A DNA stretch of 64,000 bases, taken from contig OY762224.2 of the NCBI GenBank assembly GCA_963665265.2, forward strand, positions 3,472,001 through 3,536,000, in the 5' to 3' direction. A model generated the notes under the pieces. The model did not search any database. It worked only from the letters and a program-made list of their open reading frames with translations, and was not told where the DNA came from. The DNA is from CAXXHQ01 sp963665265. GTDB taxonomy: Bacteria > Planctomycetota > Planctomycetia > Pirellulales > Thermoguttaceae. Both the position numbers and the translations under genes were made by a program. This document shows, one piece after another, positions 47,419 through 56,224 of the stretch. Numbering within the stretch: the first letter of the stretch is position 1; each line of letters opens with the position of its first letter.

Positions 47419-47865
47419 TTAGGCAGCCCGACGTCGAGCAGAAGAAAAGACGTCGCGACCCGCTTCGGCGAGCGCCTGTCGCACCAACCGCTCCGCAGCC
47501 TCCTCCCGAGCGCCGCGAGCGACAATCGCCCCCACTGTTTCAAAAGCAAGATACCCCTTGGAAAGACGACTCACCACGCTCCCCGCATAGGCCCGAAGAT
47601 AACCGCGCCGTTGAGCGACGGTCATCTCGCCAGCCCCTCTACGCACCGCCGCCAAAATTTGCGCTAGCCCACGGGCAGTCACAGCATCGACCGCTTCCTG
47701 TAAAGCGACATCTCGACGTGCCGAAGGACGACCGAGCATTATGTATCTTGCAAAACGTGAAAGAAACATCCCTGAATCTCCCGCAATTACTTCGGCAACA
47801 AAGTTGAAAAGCAACTCGTACAGTAAATCGATTTTTTCGAGAGGGGTTCTCCAGTCAAATCGCAC
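47419..47865 (-). CDS. Hypothetical alanine/arginine-rich helical protein
   Basis: 148 residues from a GTG at 47865; no ATG occurs before residue 33 and no ribosome site is clear, so the start is uncertain. The sequence is nearly all amphipathic helix with Ala, Arg, Leu and Val (for example AVTARGLAQILAAVRRGAG and ARGAREEAAERLVRQALAEAG). There is no signal peptide. I do not recognise a family. It stands alone between phosphofructokinase and tRNA-Cys. The absence of an easy start is a reason for caution. Confidence 0.45.
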   Translation of the reverse strand: MRFDWRTPLEKIDLLYELLFNFVAEVIAGDSGMFLSRFARYIMLGRPSARRDVALQEAVDAVTARGLAQILAAVRRGAGEMTVAQRRGYLRAYAGSVVSRLSKGYLAFETVGAIVARGAREEAAERLVRQALAEAGRDVFSSARRRAA

Positions 47866-48126
47866 TAGGCTACAGGATTTACGAAAACTTTAACGGCCAG
47901 AAACGAACCACAAAAAACATCACTGTTTTTCTCGTTATTCATTTCGGTACCCAAAACAGCCCTGCCGCACAACCCATTCCACCCATTTTAACGCAGTTCC
48001 AGAAAACTAAAAAACAGGATAAACCAAAAGCCCCTTGCCAACCGAAATGTTGATTGTTAAGTTTTTAGCACCGTTCAGACATGCGAATGAAGGAATTCGT
48101 TCCGTCGCCTCGCCAGTCTGCATCAA

Positions 48127-48198
48127 GGCGCCGTAGCCAAGTGGCTAAGGCAGCGGATTGCAAATCCGCCATCGTCGGTTCAACTCCGACCGGCGCCT
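48127..48198 (+). tRNA. tRNA-Cys (GCA)
   Basis: Complete cloverleaf. The acceptor stem is GGCGCCG / CGGCGCC. The anticodon loop TTGCAAA in the stem CGGAT / ATCCG gives GCA, for Cys. The T arm is GTCGG-TTCAACT-CCGAC. CCA is not encoded. It is followed by a small gap and a hairpin terminator at 48283. Confidence 0.97.
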
Positions 48199-48282
48199 CT
48201 TTTTCGTTTCACGGACGATTTTTTCGTATCGCGAAACGCGTTGTCGCTCTTACTTTTGCGACGATTGAATGGATTCTAAATT

Positions 48283-48313
48283 AAAGGCGTCGCCCGAGTT
48301 GCGACGCCTTTTT
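48283..48313 (+). terminator. Terminator after tRNA-Cys
   Basis: Stem AAAGGCGTCGC / GCGACGCCTTT with a seven-base loop, ending in a T run. It lies 85 bases beyond the tRNA. Confidence 0.75.
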
Positions 48314-48517
48314 GCTTCCCTGGCGCCTCCCCTGATAATCTATCAACTATTTGCCATCCAAAGCTCTTGCGTCAATCAGTTCGCCCCCCCCTCCGCAATC
48401 CTCTAAGTAATATATAATGCAAGCGGCCAGAGGCATTTGCCGGATAGGCGCCATTTGAAAATTTTTCCAGAGCGGCGTCACTAATAAGTACATCAAGTTT
48501 TCGGGAAACTTACCGTC

Positions 48518-49162
48518 ATGAACGACGAAGTATTGAGCATTTTTTCGCAATTTGGAATCGTACCGGTCATTGCCATCGATGACGCCAAAGACGCCTTGCC
48601 GCTTGCCGACGCGTTGCTGGCCGGCGGGCTCCCCTTGATTGAAATCACTTTCCGCACCGCCGCAGCGGCAGAAGCGATTAAAACAATCTCCCAGGCTCGT
48701 CCTCAGATGTTCGTCGGAGCGGGAACGGTCGTTACTCCGGCTAACTTGACCGCCGCTAAAGAATGCGGAGCAAAGTTCGCCGTGGCTCCTGGACTCAATC
48801 CCGAAATCGTCAAAGGAGCCCAAGCGATTGGCCTTCCATTCGCTCCGGGAATCGCTACGCCGACCGAGCTCGAGCAAGGCCTTTCTCTTGGATGCAAACT
48901 TTTTAAATTCTTCCCGGCGGAGGCCTTTGGTGGGGTTAAAACCCTAAGTTCTATTGCCGCCCCCTATCTCCACCTTGGCGTTCGTTTCGTCCCAACCGGC
49001 GGAGTTACGACCGACAATTTGGTTTCCTATCTGAAAAACTCCTCAATTGCGGCGGTAGGGGGAACGTGGCTTGCCAAGAAAGATGACTTCCAAAATGGCA
49101 ATTGGGCCGACGTCGCCGACCGATGTCGAGCCGCAGTTTTGGCCGCAAAAGCCGCCAGATAA
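48518..49162 (+). CDS. eda: 2-dehydro-3-deoxy-phosphogluconate (KDPG) aldolase
   Basis: 214 residues, the normal length. The catalytic Glu is in LIEITFRT (E42), the Schiff-base Lys is in CKLFKFFPAE (K130), and the phosphate loop PTGGV precedes the C-terminal helices. The enzyme splits KDPG into pyruvate and glyceraldehyde 3-phosphate in the Entner-Doudoroff and uronate pathways. No 6-phosphogluconate dehydratase or KDG kinase is in the window, so which pathway it serves is open. It is probably monocistronic. Confidence 0.94.
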   Translation: MNDEVLSIFSQFGIVPVIAIDDAKDALPLADALLAGGLPLIEITFRTAAAAEAIKTISQARPQMFVGAGTVVTPANLTAAKECGAKFAVAPGLNPEIVKGAQAIGLPFAPGIATPTELEQGLSLGCKLFKFFPAEAFGGVKTLSSIAAPYLHLGVRFVPTGGVTTDNLVSYLKNSSIAAVGGTWLAKKDDFQNGNWADVADRCRAAVLAAKAAR

Positions 49163-49743
49163 CCCCAATCGTTTCGTTTTTAATAAAATTTAACCTTTCG
49201 TCTCCGACCGCCATTTACGGCGATCGAGAAATGGTTATCATTGTTCTTTTGAATGATCGTCCAGGCCCCAGATACCACCTCGCAGGAAGCAGGAGGGAGA
49301 CGCAATCCCCCTCCCCGGAAATGATGCGCTTACCCGCTGGAGAATTATCACTACCCTCACAATCATTTCAGATTCAAACAAAAAATTGCAATTCCCCCCC
49401 TAAAAACAAGCGCAGCGTCTCCCCCCGTGCGGTTTTTTTGTTATGATATGAAGTGGTGGGATTGCTAAATGCGTCCATGGGGGGATTTTTTAATTCCGTT
49501 TACATTGTTCGTGCCCCGGGGGGCGTGAGCAAGCCGACTGCTACAGTGCGTTTGTGAACCTCGCACACCGACAGTCACATTCATATAAACGGAGTAGCGT
49601 ATATTCGGGGCTACCATTGCATGCCGTTTTTTCGCGAAACACGCTTAAACATTAGTTGTCGTTATTACATGCACGGATGAAAACATTTTCCCCTGTCGCA
49701 TCTCGCTCGCAAAAAACTGGCGCAAGTCAATCGGAGTGTTCCC
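49163..49743. other. Long intergenic region before the response regulator
   Basis: 581 bases. C-rich and T-rich runs (near 49395-49440) and short open frames are present. None of the frames looks coding. A TATGAT near 49444 could be a -10 box, but it is about 300 bases from the next gene. No RNA was recognised. Confidence 0.4.
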
Positions 49744-50385
49744 ATGACTGATAAAAAAATCAAACTACTCATCGCCGACGACCATGAAGTCGTGCGAAGC
49801 GGATTAAAGACTCTCGTATCGGGTTCGGACGTGCAAGTCGCCGCCGAAGTCGCGACCGGCGCCGACGCCGTCAAATACGCTTTGGAAAACGAAGTGGACG
49901 TCGTCTTGCTCGATATCCGCATGCCGGACGGCGACGGTTTAACCGCGTTGGGGAGGATCAAGCTTGACAAGCCGGATATGCCGGTCTTGATCCTTTCGAC
50001 CTTCGACAACCCGACCTACATTGCGCGAGCCGTGGCTCTTGGCGCCAGCGGATACATCCTGAAAGGATGCACTCGCGACGAATTGCTCACGGCCATTCGA
50101 TCGGCCGCCGCCGGCGAAAGCGCTTGGACTCGCGACGAATTGCGTCGCGTGACCGGCGCCTTGGCGACGCCCCGCTTGACCGCCGACGTCGAAGTGCCGC
50201 TCACCCAACGCGAAAGCGAAGTCTTGCGTCAGTTGGCCTACGGCCTGACGAACAAAGAAATCGCGCAAACGCTGCACATCAGCTACGAGACCGTCAAAGA
50301 GCACGTCCAGCATATTCTCCGAAAAATCGGCGTCTCCGACCGCACTCAAGCCGCAGTTTGGGCTGTTCGCAAAGAACTTGTTTAA
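49744..50385 (+). CDS. NarL/LuxR-family response regulator
   Basis: 213 residues. The receiver domain has the acidic pair D12/D13, the phospho-acceptor D57 in LLDIRMP, T86 and K107, all as expected. The DNA-binding domain (about 150-205) has the LuxR helix-turn-helix with LTQRESEVLRQLAYGLTNKE and SYETVKEHVQHILRKIG. No histidine kinase gene is adjacent, so this is an orphan regulator. The target genes are unknown. A good terminator follows. Confidence 0.95.
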   Translation: MTDKKIKLLIADDHEVVRSGLKTLVSGSDVQVAAEVATGADAVKYALENEVDVVLLDIRMPDGDGLTALGRIKLDKPDMPVLILSTFDNPTYIARAVALGASGYILKGCTRDELLTAIRSAAAGESAWTRDELRRVTGALATPRLTADVEVPLTQRESEVLRQLAYGLTNKEIAQTLHISYETVKEHVQHILRKIGVSDRTQAAVWAVRKELV

Positions 50386-50419
50386 TCGCCGCAAGCCTTG
50401 CGACCGCATTGAAATTTAT

Positions 50420-50447
50420 AGCGACGCTTAAAGGCGTCGCTTTTTTT
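50420..50447 (+). terminator. Terminator of the response regulator gene
   Basis: AGCGACGC / GCGTCGCT with a six-base loop, followed by seven T. It lies 34 bases after the stop codon. Confidence 0.85.
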
Positions 50448-50469
50448 GCGCGCAGCAAGAAATTGTTTC

Positions 50470-50478
50470 TGATATAAT
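50470..50478 (+). promoter_or_regulatory. Extended -10 promoter element for the metallopeptidase gene
   Basis: TGATATAAT: a TG-N-TATAAT extended -10 box at 50470-50478, 63 bases upstream of the ATG at 50542 and directly downstream of a terminator. No -35 at normal spacing, which an extended -10 can do without. Confidence 0.5.
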
Positions 50479-50541
50479 ACGACCGCGTTTCCTACGAGCC
50501 TCGACGCTCATCCCTCCGACGTTCCGTGAGTCGCACCCACG

Positions 50542-52350
50542 ATGTTTCGTTTTTCTTCGAATCGTTCGCGATACGTCACGGCCGCGTTCGCTCTCTTTCT
50601 AGCGATTCCGGCATTCCGCCCGGCGTCGCAAGCCGCCGTGGTCGTACTCGTCAACGACGCCGCGCGCGAGCTGCATTTTACGCTCCTCTACGCCGACGGA
50701 AAACAAGAGCGCCGCGCCATCGAACGCGACGAAGTGCTCCCCATTCCGGTAGTCGAAAGAATCGGGGTCGCTTTCGACGGGGGCGATTCCGAAAAAAAGT
50801 ACGCGCTCGATCCGAACACCATCCATCACTTCTCGGCATGGAGCGACAAAGTCGACCTCGGCACGTTCGTTCTTCCGACGCCGCCCGGCGAAGAAGGAAA
50901 ACCGCCCCCCAAGCCGCGACTAATTCCCCGCTCGACAATCACATTTAAAGTGAAAATATTGGCCGATGACAATCAGCCGGCCAAAGAAAAAGTCTGGGAG
51001 AAGATCTACGGCGATCGCGTAGAAGCCGTCTCCGACGTGTTTGAAAAATTCTGCGGCGTCCGCTTTAAAGTCGTCGCCTTCGACCGCTGGGTCACGTCGA
51101 ACAGCGTCACCGAGTTCAACGACGCGTTGCACGAATTTGAAACCAAGGTCAATCCGGCTCCCGCGCAATTAGCTATTGGCTTTACAAGCCAATTCGATCG
51201 TCCGCAAGGAACCTTTCATCTCGGCGGCACTCGCGGTCCTCTCTATCCTTTCGTCTTCATCCGCGATTGGCCGAACGTCGTTTCTAAAACGGAAAGAGTG
51301 GAAACGATCATGCACGAACTGGGGCACTACCTGGCCGCCGCGCATAGCGGCGACCCGCTCTCCAACTTGCGCCCGCAAATCGGCGATCGTCGTTCAAACG
51401 CCGTCGCCTTCCGGTTGCAATTCGACGCCTTAAATACATTGGCTATGAACATATTTACCGACGAATTGCGTTCCGGCGAGTATCGCGGCTGGATGGTTAT
51501 GCCTATTGACGCCAAGCGGCAGCTTCAACGAATCTATTTGGCGTTGCACGCCGAGCTTCCCCGCGATCCCGCCGCGCCGATGCTCGAAGAGATGCTGCAA
51601 CTGCCGAAGCCGATTCCAAAAGCCACGCCGAAAGACGTTGCCGCGAATCCAGTCGAAGGCGTAAAAAACGTCGTCAAAGAGGTCACGCAGTCGGCCAAGG
51701 TGAACGCCTCCGGCGTCGCCGGTCTAAAGGGAGATCAACTCACCGAATATCTCGTTCGCAACGCGGCGCTCGAAGCGCAAAAGCTTCCGCCGCCAATCGC
51801 CGCGAAAGCGTTTTTAATCGGAGTCGCCCTGAGCCTTGATAACACGCTCCGCACTCGGAAATTCCCGCAACTCCGCGACTTCGCCGCCAAAGTCGAAACG
51901 GACGCCGATAGTCAAGAACGCGTTCGATATTTGGGCCAGCCGACGATGCGAGGCCGCAACGACGCGATGCTTCATTTCTTCATCTCCGCCGCGATTGCCG
52001 CCTTCGACGGCCCCGCAGCAGCCGACGCCGCCGGAATGGCCAAAGAAATCAGCGACAGCTACGGCAAGTCCGGATTCAGCTATGCCGACATCTGCGCCGA
52101 TCGTGCCGGCGTCGCTTTCGCCGAAGGTTTATTAAAGAATGAGTTTTCTTTGGCGGACTTGAAAGAGAAATTTTCCGTCAACGACTTCATGCCGTCTCAA
52201 GAAGGCTTGCCCGAGGGCTTCTCCGCCCAACAATTCGCCGAGCAAACGAAAACGCCCGAGGGGGGTGAATCCGAATACTCGAAGCAATTGAAAGAGATTC
52301 AAAGCCGTCTCGACGCGTTGGCCGTGAAACGCCGCGCACAGAAGAAATAG
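50542..52350 (+). CDS. Secreted zinc metallopeptidase (metzincin-like)
   Basis: 602 residues with a signal peptide (about 10-31). The zinc site reads IMHELGHYLAAAHS (H258, E259, H262, H268), an HExxHxxAxxH pattern close to the metzincin consensus HExxHxxGxxH. The N-terminal region is beta-rich (VVVLVNDAARELHFTLLY) and the C-terminal 200 residues are helical. It is probably active in the periplasm or outside. I could not place it in a named peptidase family. It is monocistronic, with its own promoter and terminator. Confidence 0.8.
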   Translation: MFRFSSNRSRYVTAAFALFLAIPAFRPASQAAVVVLVNDAARELHFTLLYADGKQERRAIERDEVLPIPVVERIGVAFDGGDSEKKYALDPNTIHHFSAWSDKVDLGTFVLPTPPGEEGKPPPKPRLIPRSTITFKVKILADDNQPAKEKVWEKIYGDRVEAVSDVFEKFCGVRFKVVAFDRWVTSNSVTEFNDALHEFETKVNPAPAQLAIGFTSQFDRPQGTFHLGGTRGPLYPFVFIRDWPNVVSKTERVETIMHELGHYLAAAHSGDPLSNLRPQIGDRRSNAVAFRLQFDALNTLAMNIFTDELRSGEYRGWMVMPIDAKRQLQRIYLALHAELPRDPAAPMLEEMLQLPKPIPKATPKDVAANPVEGVKNVVKEVTQSAKVNASGVAGLKGDQLTEYLVRNAALEAQKLPPPIAAKAFLIGVALSLDNTLRTRKFPQLRDFAAKVETDADSQERVRYLGQPTMRGRNDAMLHFFISAAIAAFDGPAAADAAGMAKEISDSYGKSGFSYADICADRAGVAFAEGLLKNEFSLADLKEKFSVNDFMPSQEGLPEGFSAQQFAEQTKTPEGGESEYSKQLKEIQSRLDALAVKRRAQKK

Positions 52351-52380
52351 TCGCCGAAAGCGACATTCGCAAAAAAACGC

Positions 52381-52426
52381 AAGAGCCGAAACGGCCCCGA
52401 CTCTCCTTCGGGTCACTTCGGCTCTT
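52381..52426 (+). terminator. Hairpin terminator after the metallopeptidase gene
   Basis: AAGAGCCGAA / TTCGGCTCTT ten-base stem with a 26-base loop. It lies between two convergent genes and can stop transcription from either side. Confidence 0.6.
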
Positions 52427-52543
52427 GTTCTTGAAACCTTCGTCGTCAACGACGCTCAGATCGGTTTTCCGACGATACGATTCGACGGCGACGCAGGAAT
52501 CAGATTTCCTACCGCTTGCGCGGCGGCGTTTTTTATGATTCCG

Positions 52544-52948
52544 TTATTCGCCGCTTACGTCGCCGCGTCGGATCGAAAAGACCGACGTTTGACCGACGCC
52601 AGCCCAACGCATGGGATGGGCGGGATTGTTCGACGTCCAATGGGCAGAGTAGTCTCCGTTGAACGGATCGGAGACGGCTTGCGGGCGAGAGTTCGAGAAA
52701 CCGAACCACTTCATCGAAGCCAAGCGAGCCTGGCGTTGCTCCGCGCGATATTCGGCGTTCGCCCGAACGACCGTCTTCGGATCGTTGTAGCGTCGCATTT
52801 GTTGTTCGTAGAACCACATCTCCGGCGTCGCTTTCACTTCGCCGGGAGAAATCGTCGGAACGTCGCTCTTGACGCTCGTCGGTCTCTCCGCACGAGCCTC
52901 GACCGCTCCCAACGCTAATACGCAAAAGCATGCAAGAAGAAATCGCAT
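52544..52948 (-). CDS. Small secreted protein
   Basis: 134 residues from the ATG at 52948; in-frame ATGs at 52987, 52972 and 52963 would add residues before the signal. The signal peptide is MRFLLACFCVLALGAVEARA. The mature part contains PEMWFYEQQMRRYNDPKTVV and MKWFGFSNSRPQAVSDPF, a pattern I have seen in short planctomycetal secreted proteins of unknown function. It is a lone minus-strand gene between a terminator and the transposase unit. The function is unknown. Confidence 0.7.
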   Translation of the reverse strand: MRFLLACFCVLALGAVEARAERPTSVKSDVPTISPGEVKATPEMWFYEQQMRRYNDPKTVVRANAEYRAEQRQARLASMKWFGFSNSRPQAVSDPFNGDYSAHWTSNNPAHPMRWAGVGQTSVFSIRRGDVSGE

Positions 52949-53104
52949 GAATATATCCCCCATCCTTGGCATAAAAATCAACTTCAAGGAGTTCGCAAAA
53001 ACTCCTCTATTCTGCCATTCGGCCCGTTCGGGTCGTAGGGTTTAAGGCGAGTTGCCGTTTTATAATAGATTTTTCCGTCGGCGAGAATTTGGGCAATCCT
53101 AAAC

Positions 53105-53124
53105 AAAGGGGTCGGGAGTCTTTT
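53105..53124 (+). repeat. Left inverted repeat of the transposase unit
   Basis: AAAGGGGTCGGGAGTCTTTT lies 40 bases upstream of the transposase ATG. Its core pairs with the copy at 53851-53865 with one mismatch. Sequences of this type accompany REP-associated tyrosine transposases. Confidence 0.65.
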
Positions 53125-53163
53125 CTTGTTGACAGGCTTGCGAAAAGCAGGTAAATTCCGGCC

Positions 53164-53877
53164 ATGCCCAGACGATTACGCGTTTCCAGCGGCGGCTATG
53201 TTTACCACGTCCTAAATCGTGGCGTGGGGCAAATGCGTCTTTTCACCAAAAAACTGGACTACGAGGCCTTTGAGAAAGTCCTGTTGCAAGCGAAGGAACG
53301 TCTGCCGATGCGGGTTCTCGCTTGGTGCGTCATGCCCAACCACTGGCATTTGGTTCTCTGGCCGCACAAGGACGGCGATCTGTCGGAGTTCATGCGATGG
53401 CTGACCGTCACGCACACGCAACGCTGGCACGCCGCGCATCGCACGGCCGGAACCGGGCCGCTCTATCAAGGTCGCTTCAAGTCGTTTCCCATCCAAGAAG
53501 ACGAGCGCTTATTAACGGCGTTGCGCTATGTGGAGCGGAATCCGTTACGGGCGAACCTGGCGGAGCATGCCGAGGATTGGCGTTGGTCGAGTCTTTGGTA
53601 TCGGGTGAACGGTATTTACCGTCTTGTGGACGAAGGGCCGCTTAAGCTGCCGAGCAACTGGCTGCGACTGGTGCAAACGCCGGAAACCGAGGCGGAGTTG
53701 GCTGCCTTGCGTCAGGCACTGCAGCGAGGCTCGCCATTTGGCGCGGCGGCGTGGCAGGAACGAACGGCCGAACGATTGGACTTACAGACGACGCTACATC
53801 CTCGCGGCCGCCCCCGCAAAACGCCTCCCGACGCGCCTTCCCCCGAAAATAAGACTCCCGCCCCCATTTTCTCCTGA
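53164..53877 (+). CDS. REP-associated tyrosine transposase (Y1, HUH family)
   Basis: 237 residues. The HUH metal site is MPNHWHLVLWP (H60, H62), and the catalytic tyrosine is in RYVERNPLRA (Y122). YQGRFKSFPI between them is also typical. These transposases nick single-stranded DNA at REP hairpins and are usually domesticated single-copy genes. The last 40 residues are Pro/Arg-rich and carry the right inverted repeat. Only one copy is present in the window. Confidence 0.93.
   Translation: MPRRLRVSSGGYVYHVLNRGVGQMRLFTKKLDYEAFEKVLLQAKERLPMRVLAWCVMPNHWHLVLWPHKDGDLSEFMRWLTVTHTQRWHAAHRTAGTGPLYQGRFKSFPIQEDERLLTALRYVERNPLRANLAEHAEDWRWSSLWYRVNGIYRLVDEGPLKLPSNWLRLVQTPETEAELAALRQALQRGSPFGAAAWQERTAERLDLQTTLHPRGRPRKTPPDAPSPENKTPAPIFS
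53851..53865 (-). repeat. Right inverted repeat of the transposase unit
   Basis: AAGACTCCCGCCCCC is the inverse of the left repeat core with a single mismatch. It overlaps the 3' end of the transposase gene. Confidence 0.6.
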
Positions 53878-53910
53878 ACGTCAACGACCGCGGAACAAGG
53901 ATAACGCAGA

Positions 53911-54366
53911 ATGTTTAGGTCGCTATGCAAAACGATAGGAATCGGCCTCGCCGTCGCGGCAGTTTGGTTTGTGCTTTGCTTCATCGGCGGCCTTTTCTTT
54001 TTTGCGTTACGCGATATAGGTATCTTCGCGCTTTTCTTTGGAATTCCTATCGGCGGTTTTGTTTCTTGGTTCAGAACTCGGAAATATATGCTCGCAGAAA
54101 TGAATCCTTATCGCGGAGCCGTCGCCTTCGCCGCTCGGTATTTTTTCGTCGGAGCTTTTTTCGGATTCATCCTAGCGGGCTGCGCATGTGACGTCGCTTT
54201 CACTTCGTTTTTGGGCGGTTTCGTCGGCGCAAGCGTCGGAGCGCTCGGCGGCGCAGTTCAAGGGCGACTCCGCCCACGCACTATTAAAACGTCTCTACAC
54301 GACTTAACGGCGAATGATGCCCTCGCAGAGACCGCCAAGATCACGGAGATTTTTGGGCAAGATTAA
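53911..54366 (+). CDS. Multi-pass membrane protein
   Basis: 151 residues with about four hydrophobic segments (near 8-32, 36-52, 68-88 and 90-112). Glycine-zipper-like stretches (GGFVGASVGALGGAV) lie near the end of the last helix. There is no catalytic motif. The last fifteen residues read through a degenerate intergenic repeat, so the original stop may have been changed. The gene starts 33 bases after the transposase gene. The function is unknown. Confidence 0.65.
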   Translation: MFRSLCKTIGIGLAVAAVWFVLCFIGGLFFFALRDIGIFALFFGIPIGGFVSWFRTRKYMLAEMNPYRGAVAFAARYFFVGAFFGFILAGCACDVAFTSFLGGFVGASVGALGGAVQGRLRPRTIKTSLHDLTANDALAETAKITEIFGQD

Positions 54367-54505
54367 AAAGTGTTTCAAGATTCGCCAAGACGTGACGCAA
54401 AAATCCATTGCGCCCTTTCGCAACCATAAAGAATTTGCGATCTCCTCGCCCCCCTGCAAGTCGGAAAAACTTGCCGTTTCGTGTATTTCGCGTGTTTCGT
54501 GGTTT
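54320..54505. repeat. Degenerate interspersed repeat remnant
   Basis: CCTCGCAGAGACCGCCAAGA (54321-54340) and TTCGCCAAGACGTGACGCAA (54381-54400) share a CGCCAAGA core. A run of three imperfect TTTCGTG/TTTCGCG units lies at 54477-54502. These look like worn copies of the CGCAGAG/CGTGTTTCGTGG type repeats scattered in some bacterial genomes. Family membership is from memory only. Confidence 0.45.
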
Positions 54506-54520
54506 AAATGCTTGCTCTCC

Positions 54521-56224
54521 TCAATCCTCAACGCTCTTCTTTGCGGTTTTCGCGTCCGCTTCCTTGGCCTCTTTGCGACTTGGCGGCGAATCCTCTTTCG
54601 ACGGTTCGTCTTTCATTTCGTCCTTAGGCTCGTCTTGCGGCTCGTCCTTGATCTCTTTCTTATCCGACGGCCCTTCGAGCTTCGGCTCGGCCGGCTTACT
54701 GACGACCGGCGCGAGCAACGGGTCTTCGCGGTCGTAAAGCGGCATGTGTCGATAATAGACCTCCAACGTCAACGCGCACATTGCCGTGTCGTAAAGCCTG
54801 CCGCCGGCGATCGCCCCTTCGTCTCCCTTATCGAAGTACCAACTTCCGCCCTCATGCCCGGCCTTCGATTGCTTGGCGACGAGATGGTCGCGAAGCACGT
54901 CGTTCCATTTCTTCCATTCGTCCCCTTCCCAATGCCTAAGGACCTGCGTGGCGTAAAAGTTGTAATAGATGTCGCCGGCCAGCGAGGGGCCTTTATCGCT
55001 TAAAAAAGTGACGCCCCGCTTGAGCGCCGGATTGTCTTTCTTCCAGCCCATATACATTCGGCAAAGAAGACCGATGGCGGTCGAGCCGCCGCCGCCGAAT
55101 CGTCCGTCGCCAGGCTCGGTATAGCCGTAGTTCGCGCCGTAATCTTTTTGCACTGAATTCAAAAAGGAGGTCGTCTTTTGAAAGACGTTGGGCGCTGTTT
55201 TCAACCCGGCCATCGCGCCGCTCTTCAACGCCATCAGTTGCCAACCGGTGACCGAAGTATCGCCCGTCTCGCGCGGCTCGTAGCGCCAACCGCCTCCCTG
55301 CGGATCTTGCGCGTAGCAAATGAAATTAATCACGTCTTGGGCCGGCTTCATCAGCGCCCGATCGTGAGTCATGGCGTAGGCCTCGCAAATGGCGATCGAG
55401 GCGATGCCGTGCGAATACATTCGCCCTCTTCGTTCGTGCAAAGAGCCGCCCGAGCCGCCGCGCTTGATTTGCGACGTTAGATAGGCGAGTCCTTGCTTGA
55501 CCGCGTTTTTATATTTTCCGTCGTGATGCGTTTCGCCCGCCCCCAGGTAGGCCAACAACGCCAAGCCGGTGGCGGCGTTCCGCGAGTCGGTGAAAATGCC
55601 GGGATTGCGGCAGCGCATTTGGCATTGCGGCGCCGCGCCGTGATTGAAGCTCCAACTGCCGTCGGCGAATTGATGGGCCGCCAGCCATTCCAATGCCGCT
55701 TCGACCGCTTGCGCGCTCTCCGCTGTTCCGCCCGACTGCCGTGACAAGATGTTGCGTCCGACGCCGCGACCTCCAAAGTCTTTGCCGTTGAAAATGGTCA
55801 ATTTTTCGCCCAGTCGGCCGCTCGATAACGGCGACGACTGCATCGGCGGAAGCTCGCTCGAATGACGGACGGCGGCGATCGGAGGTTCCGCGGCAACCAC
55901 GGCGAGCTCCGAAGAAACGTCGGAGGCTTTATTTCGAGCGTGCGCCGAGCGCAAGGCAGCGTTCAAGTCGGGAAGCTTCTGCGGCGGCTCATCGGCCGCC
56001 TGATCCTCGACCGGCTCAAGCCCTTCCGAACCTTTCGCCTCGGAAGGTTTCTCGTCGGCGTTTCGCTCCGCGGCGACGTTCGGTTCCGGAGCCTTCGCAA
56101 TTCCTCCCGCCCGAGGTCCAGGCGACGTTCCGAACAGCCAAAACGCGATCGCCCCAACCGCCAGCGTAAGAACGCCCACGGTCAGAAAAACATACTTACG
56201 TTGGCCTCGAAAGTGCAAAGGCAT
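54521..56224 (-). CDS. Prenyltransferase/squalene-oxidase repeat protein, membrane-anchored
   Basis: 567 residues from the ATG at 56224; a TTG at 56248 would add eight. One membrane helix (about 12-32) is followed by an acidic Pro/Glu linker (to about 155) and then by alpha/alpha-toroid repeats: AVEAALEWLAAHQFADGSWS, AVKQGLAYLTSQIKRG, VINFICYAQDPQGGGWRY, STAIGLLCRMYMGW and AMCALTLEVYYRHMPLY. The C-terminal 75 residues are Lys/Glu/Asp-rich. No DxDD is present. It is a second member of the class seen at 12509-13594, here with a membrane anchor and outside an operon. The function is unknown. Confidence 0.85.
   Translation of the reverse strand: MPLHFRGQRKYVFLTVGVLTLAVGAIAFWLFGTSPGPRAGGIAKAPEPNVAAERNADEKPSEAKGSEGLEPVEDQAADEPPQKLPDLNAALRSAHARNKASDVSSELAVVAAEPPIAAVRHSSELPPMQSSPLSSGRLGEKLTIFNGKDFGGRGVGRNILSRQSGGTAESAQAVEAALEWLAAHQFADGSWSFNHGAAPQCQMRCRNPGIFTDSRNAATGLALLAYLGAGETHHDGKYKNAVKQGLAYLTSQIKRGGSGGSLHERRGRMYSHGIASIAICEAYAMTHDRALMKPAQDVINFICYAQDPQGGGWRYEPRETGDTSVTGWQLMALKSGAMAGLKTAPNVFQKTTSFLNSVQKDYGANYGYTEPGDGRFGGGGSTAIGLLCRMYMGWKKDNPALKRGVTFLSDKGPSLAGDIYYNFYATQVLRHWEGDEWKKWNDVLRDHLVAKQSKAGHEGGSWYFDKGDEGAIAGGRLYDTAMCALTLEVYYRHMPLYDREDPLLAPVVSKPAEPKLEGPSDKKEIKDEPQDEPKDEMKDEPSKEDSPPSRKEAKEADAKTAKKSVED

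Larger units (their letters stand above)
53105..53877 (+). mobile_element. REP-associated transposase unit with flanking inverted repeat
   Basis: The transposase gene is bracketed by an inverted repeat. The left copy is at 53105-53124 (GGGGTCGGGAGTCTT core) and the right copy at 53851-53865 (AAGACTCCCGCCCCC), with one mismatch across 15 bases. The right copy lies within the last codons of the gene. No target-site duplication was looked for beyond this. Confidence 0.65.
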
